Source: JAJFUE01 sp039683515
GTDB lineage: Bacteria; Sumerlaeota; Sumerlaeia; MVZB01
DNA: 49,146 nt
Direction of reading: 5' to 3'
Assembly: GCA_039683515.1 (NCBI GenBank)
Contig: JBDKRG010000028.1
Location: 1 to 49,146, forward strand
Shown here one piece after another: positions 48,977-49,146 of the stretch (positions are counted from its first letter, which is position 1; each line of letters begins with the position of its first letter). The notes under the pieces are model-generated. The model did not search any database. It was given only the letters and a program-made list of their open reading frames with translations, and was not told where the DNA came from. The translations under genes and the position numbers were made by a program.

Positions 48977-49146
48977 GAAAGCGGTCGCGATGGCTTCGAG
49001 CTCGGGGCGGATGCGGTCGAGCGGGACGTCGGGGAGGGAACGGATTTGGGGAATGTCGGGCCCAGGGAGATCAACGGGGGACGACGGAAGATCGGTGACG
49101 CGGGAACGCTTTGACTCGGGCGCGGGGGATGAATTGTTGGGGCGCG
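48758..49146 (-). CDS. Probable 3' end of a minus-strand gene, C-terminus repeat-encoded
   Basis: An open frame without a start runs from the window edge to the stop at 48758. The first 55 or so residues look like ordinary protein (for example VDLPGPDIPQIRSLPDVPLD then RIRPELEAIATAF). The remaining 70 are built of NPQSEIRNP- and PDCRIP-type units from the ATTGCGGA repeats. I take this as the tail of a gene whose original stop was lost when the repeats inserted or expanded. The alternative is that the frame is open by chance, since repeats without stops give long frames. The protein cannot be identified from this piece. Confidence 0.4.
   Translation of the reverse strand, partial: RPNNSSPAPESKRSRVTDLPSSPVDLPGPDIPQIRSLPDVPLDRIRPELEAIATAFTDCGLPIPDCRIPESDHSLPYAPQDPLDPQDNPPIRNPQSEIRNPPAPAPQANPPIRNPQSEIRNPLRRRFG

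Overview
This is a GC-rich bacterial chromosome segment with no rRNA, tRNA, phage or insertion sequence that I can see. The envelope genes suggest a diderm: an LpxD-like acyltransferase, an NlpD-like lipoprotein and several lipoproteins. Flagellin and FliS point to motility. Two c-di-AMP riboswitches point to c-di-AMP signalling. The spacers are packed with simple word-like repeats and palindromes of a kind I associate from memory with uncultured planctomycete, verrucomicrobial or Sumerlaeota/BRC1-like genomes. The phylum is therefore inference and uncertain.

Layout. 1-7549 (minus strand): a palindromic repeat, a large secreted Asp-rich protein, a small membrane coiled-coil protein, an NlpD-like LysM/LytM lipoprotein, two tandem paralogous membrane proteins, a repeat-rich spacer and serC. 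7968-17784 (plus): two tandem paralogous secreted proteins, ruvB, then two consecutive units of c-di-AMP riboswitch plus KimA-type potassium transporter. 17788-19075 (minus): a DUF2231 membrane protein and an exported rubrerythrin. 19245-20807 (plus): a GT-C membrane glycosyltransferase. 20888-24485 (minus): a Gfo/Idh/MocA oxidoreductase and a large beta-propeller-like lipoprotein.

24840-35300 (plus) is the surface-structure block. A near-consensus sigma70 promoter drives five consecutive GspG-like pilin genes, closed by a strong terminator. A TPR protein and a lipoprotein follow, then a 745-base repeat-laden spacer, then flagellin, fliS and an unrecognised coiled-coil gene ending in a terminator. 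35359-42518 (minus) is housekeeping: mnmG, a ClC channel and a methyltransferase with tight overlaps, and rpmF, plsX, ndk and a GT2 glycosyltransferase behind a recognisable promoter. 42816-48669 (plus): a lower-GC methyltransferase, a three-gene module (Cys-cluster protein, NifX-like, DUF4405 cytochrome-like), a surface-sugar set (deacetylase-like, LpxD-like, wecB) and a possible carrier-protein-like gene. The window ends in a repeat field overlapping the likely 3' end of a minus-strand gene.

The recurring theme is tandem duplication. It affects the membrane proteins at 4.4-6.1 kb, the secreted proteins at 8-12 kb, the riboswitch-transporter units at 13.3-17.8 kb and the pilins at 24.8-29 kb. 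A second theme is spread of short periodic repeats into spacers and, in three places, into coding ends. The most promising systems for follow-up are the twin riboswitch-KimA units, the five-pilin operon, the Cys-cluster/NifX/DUF4405 module and the repeat families.
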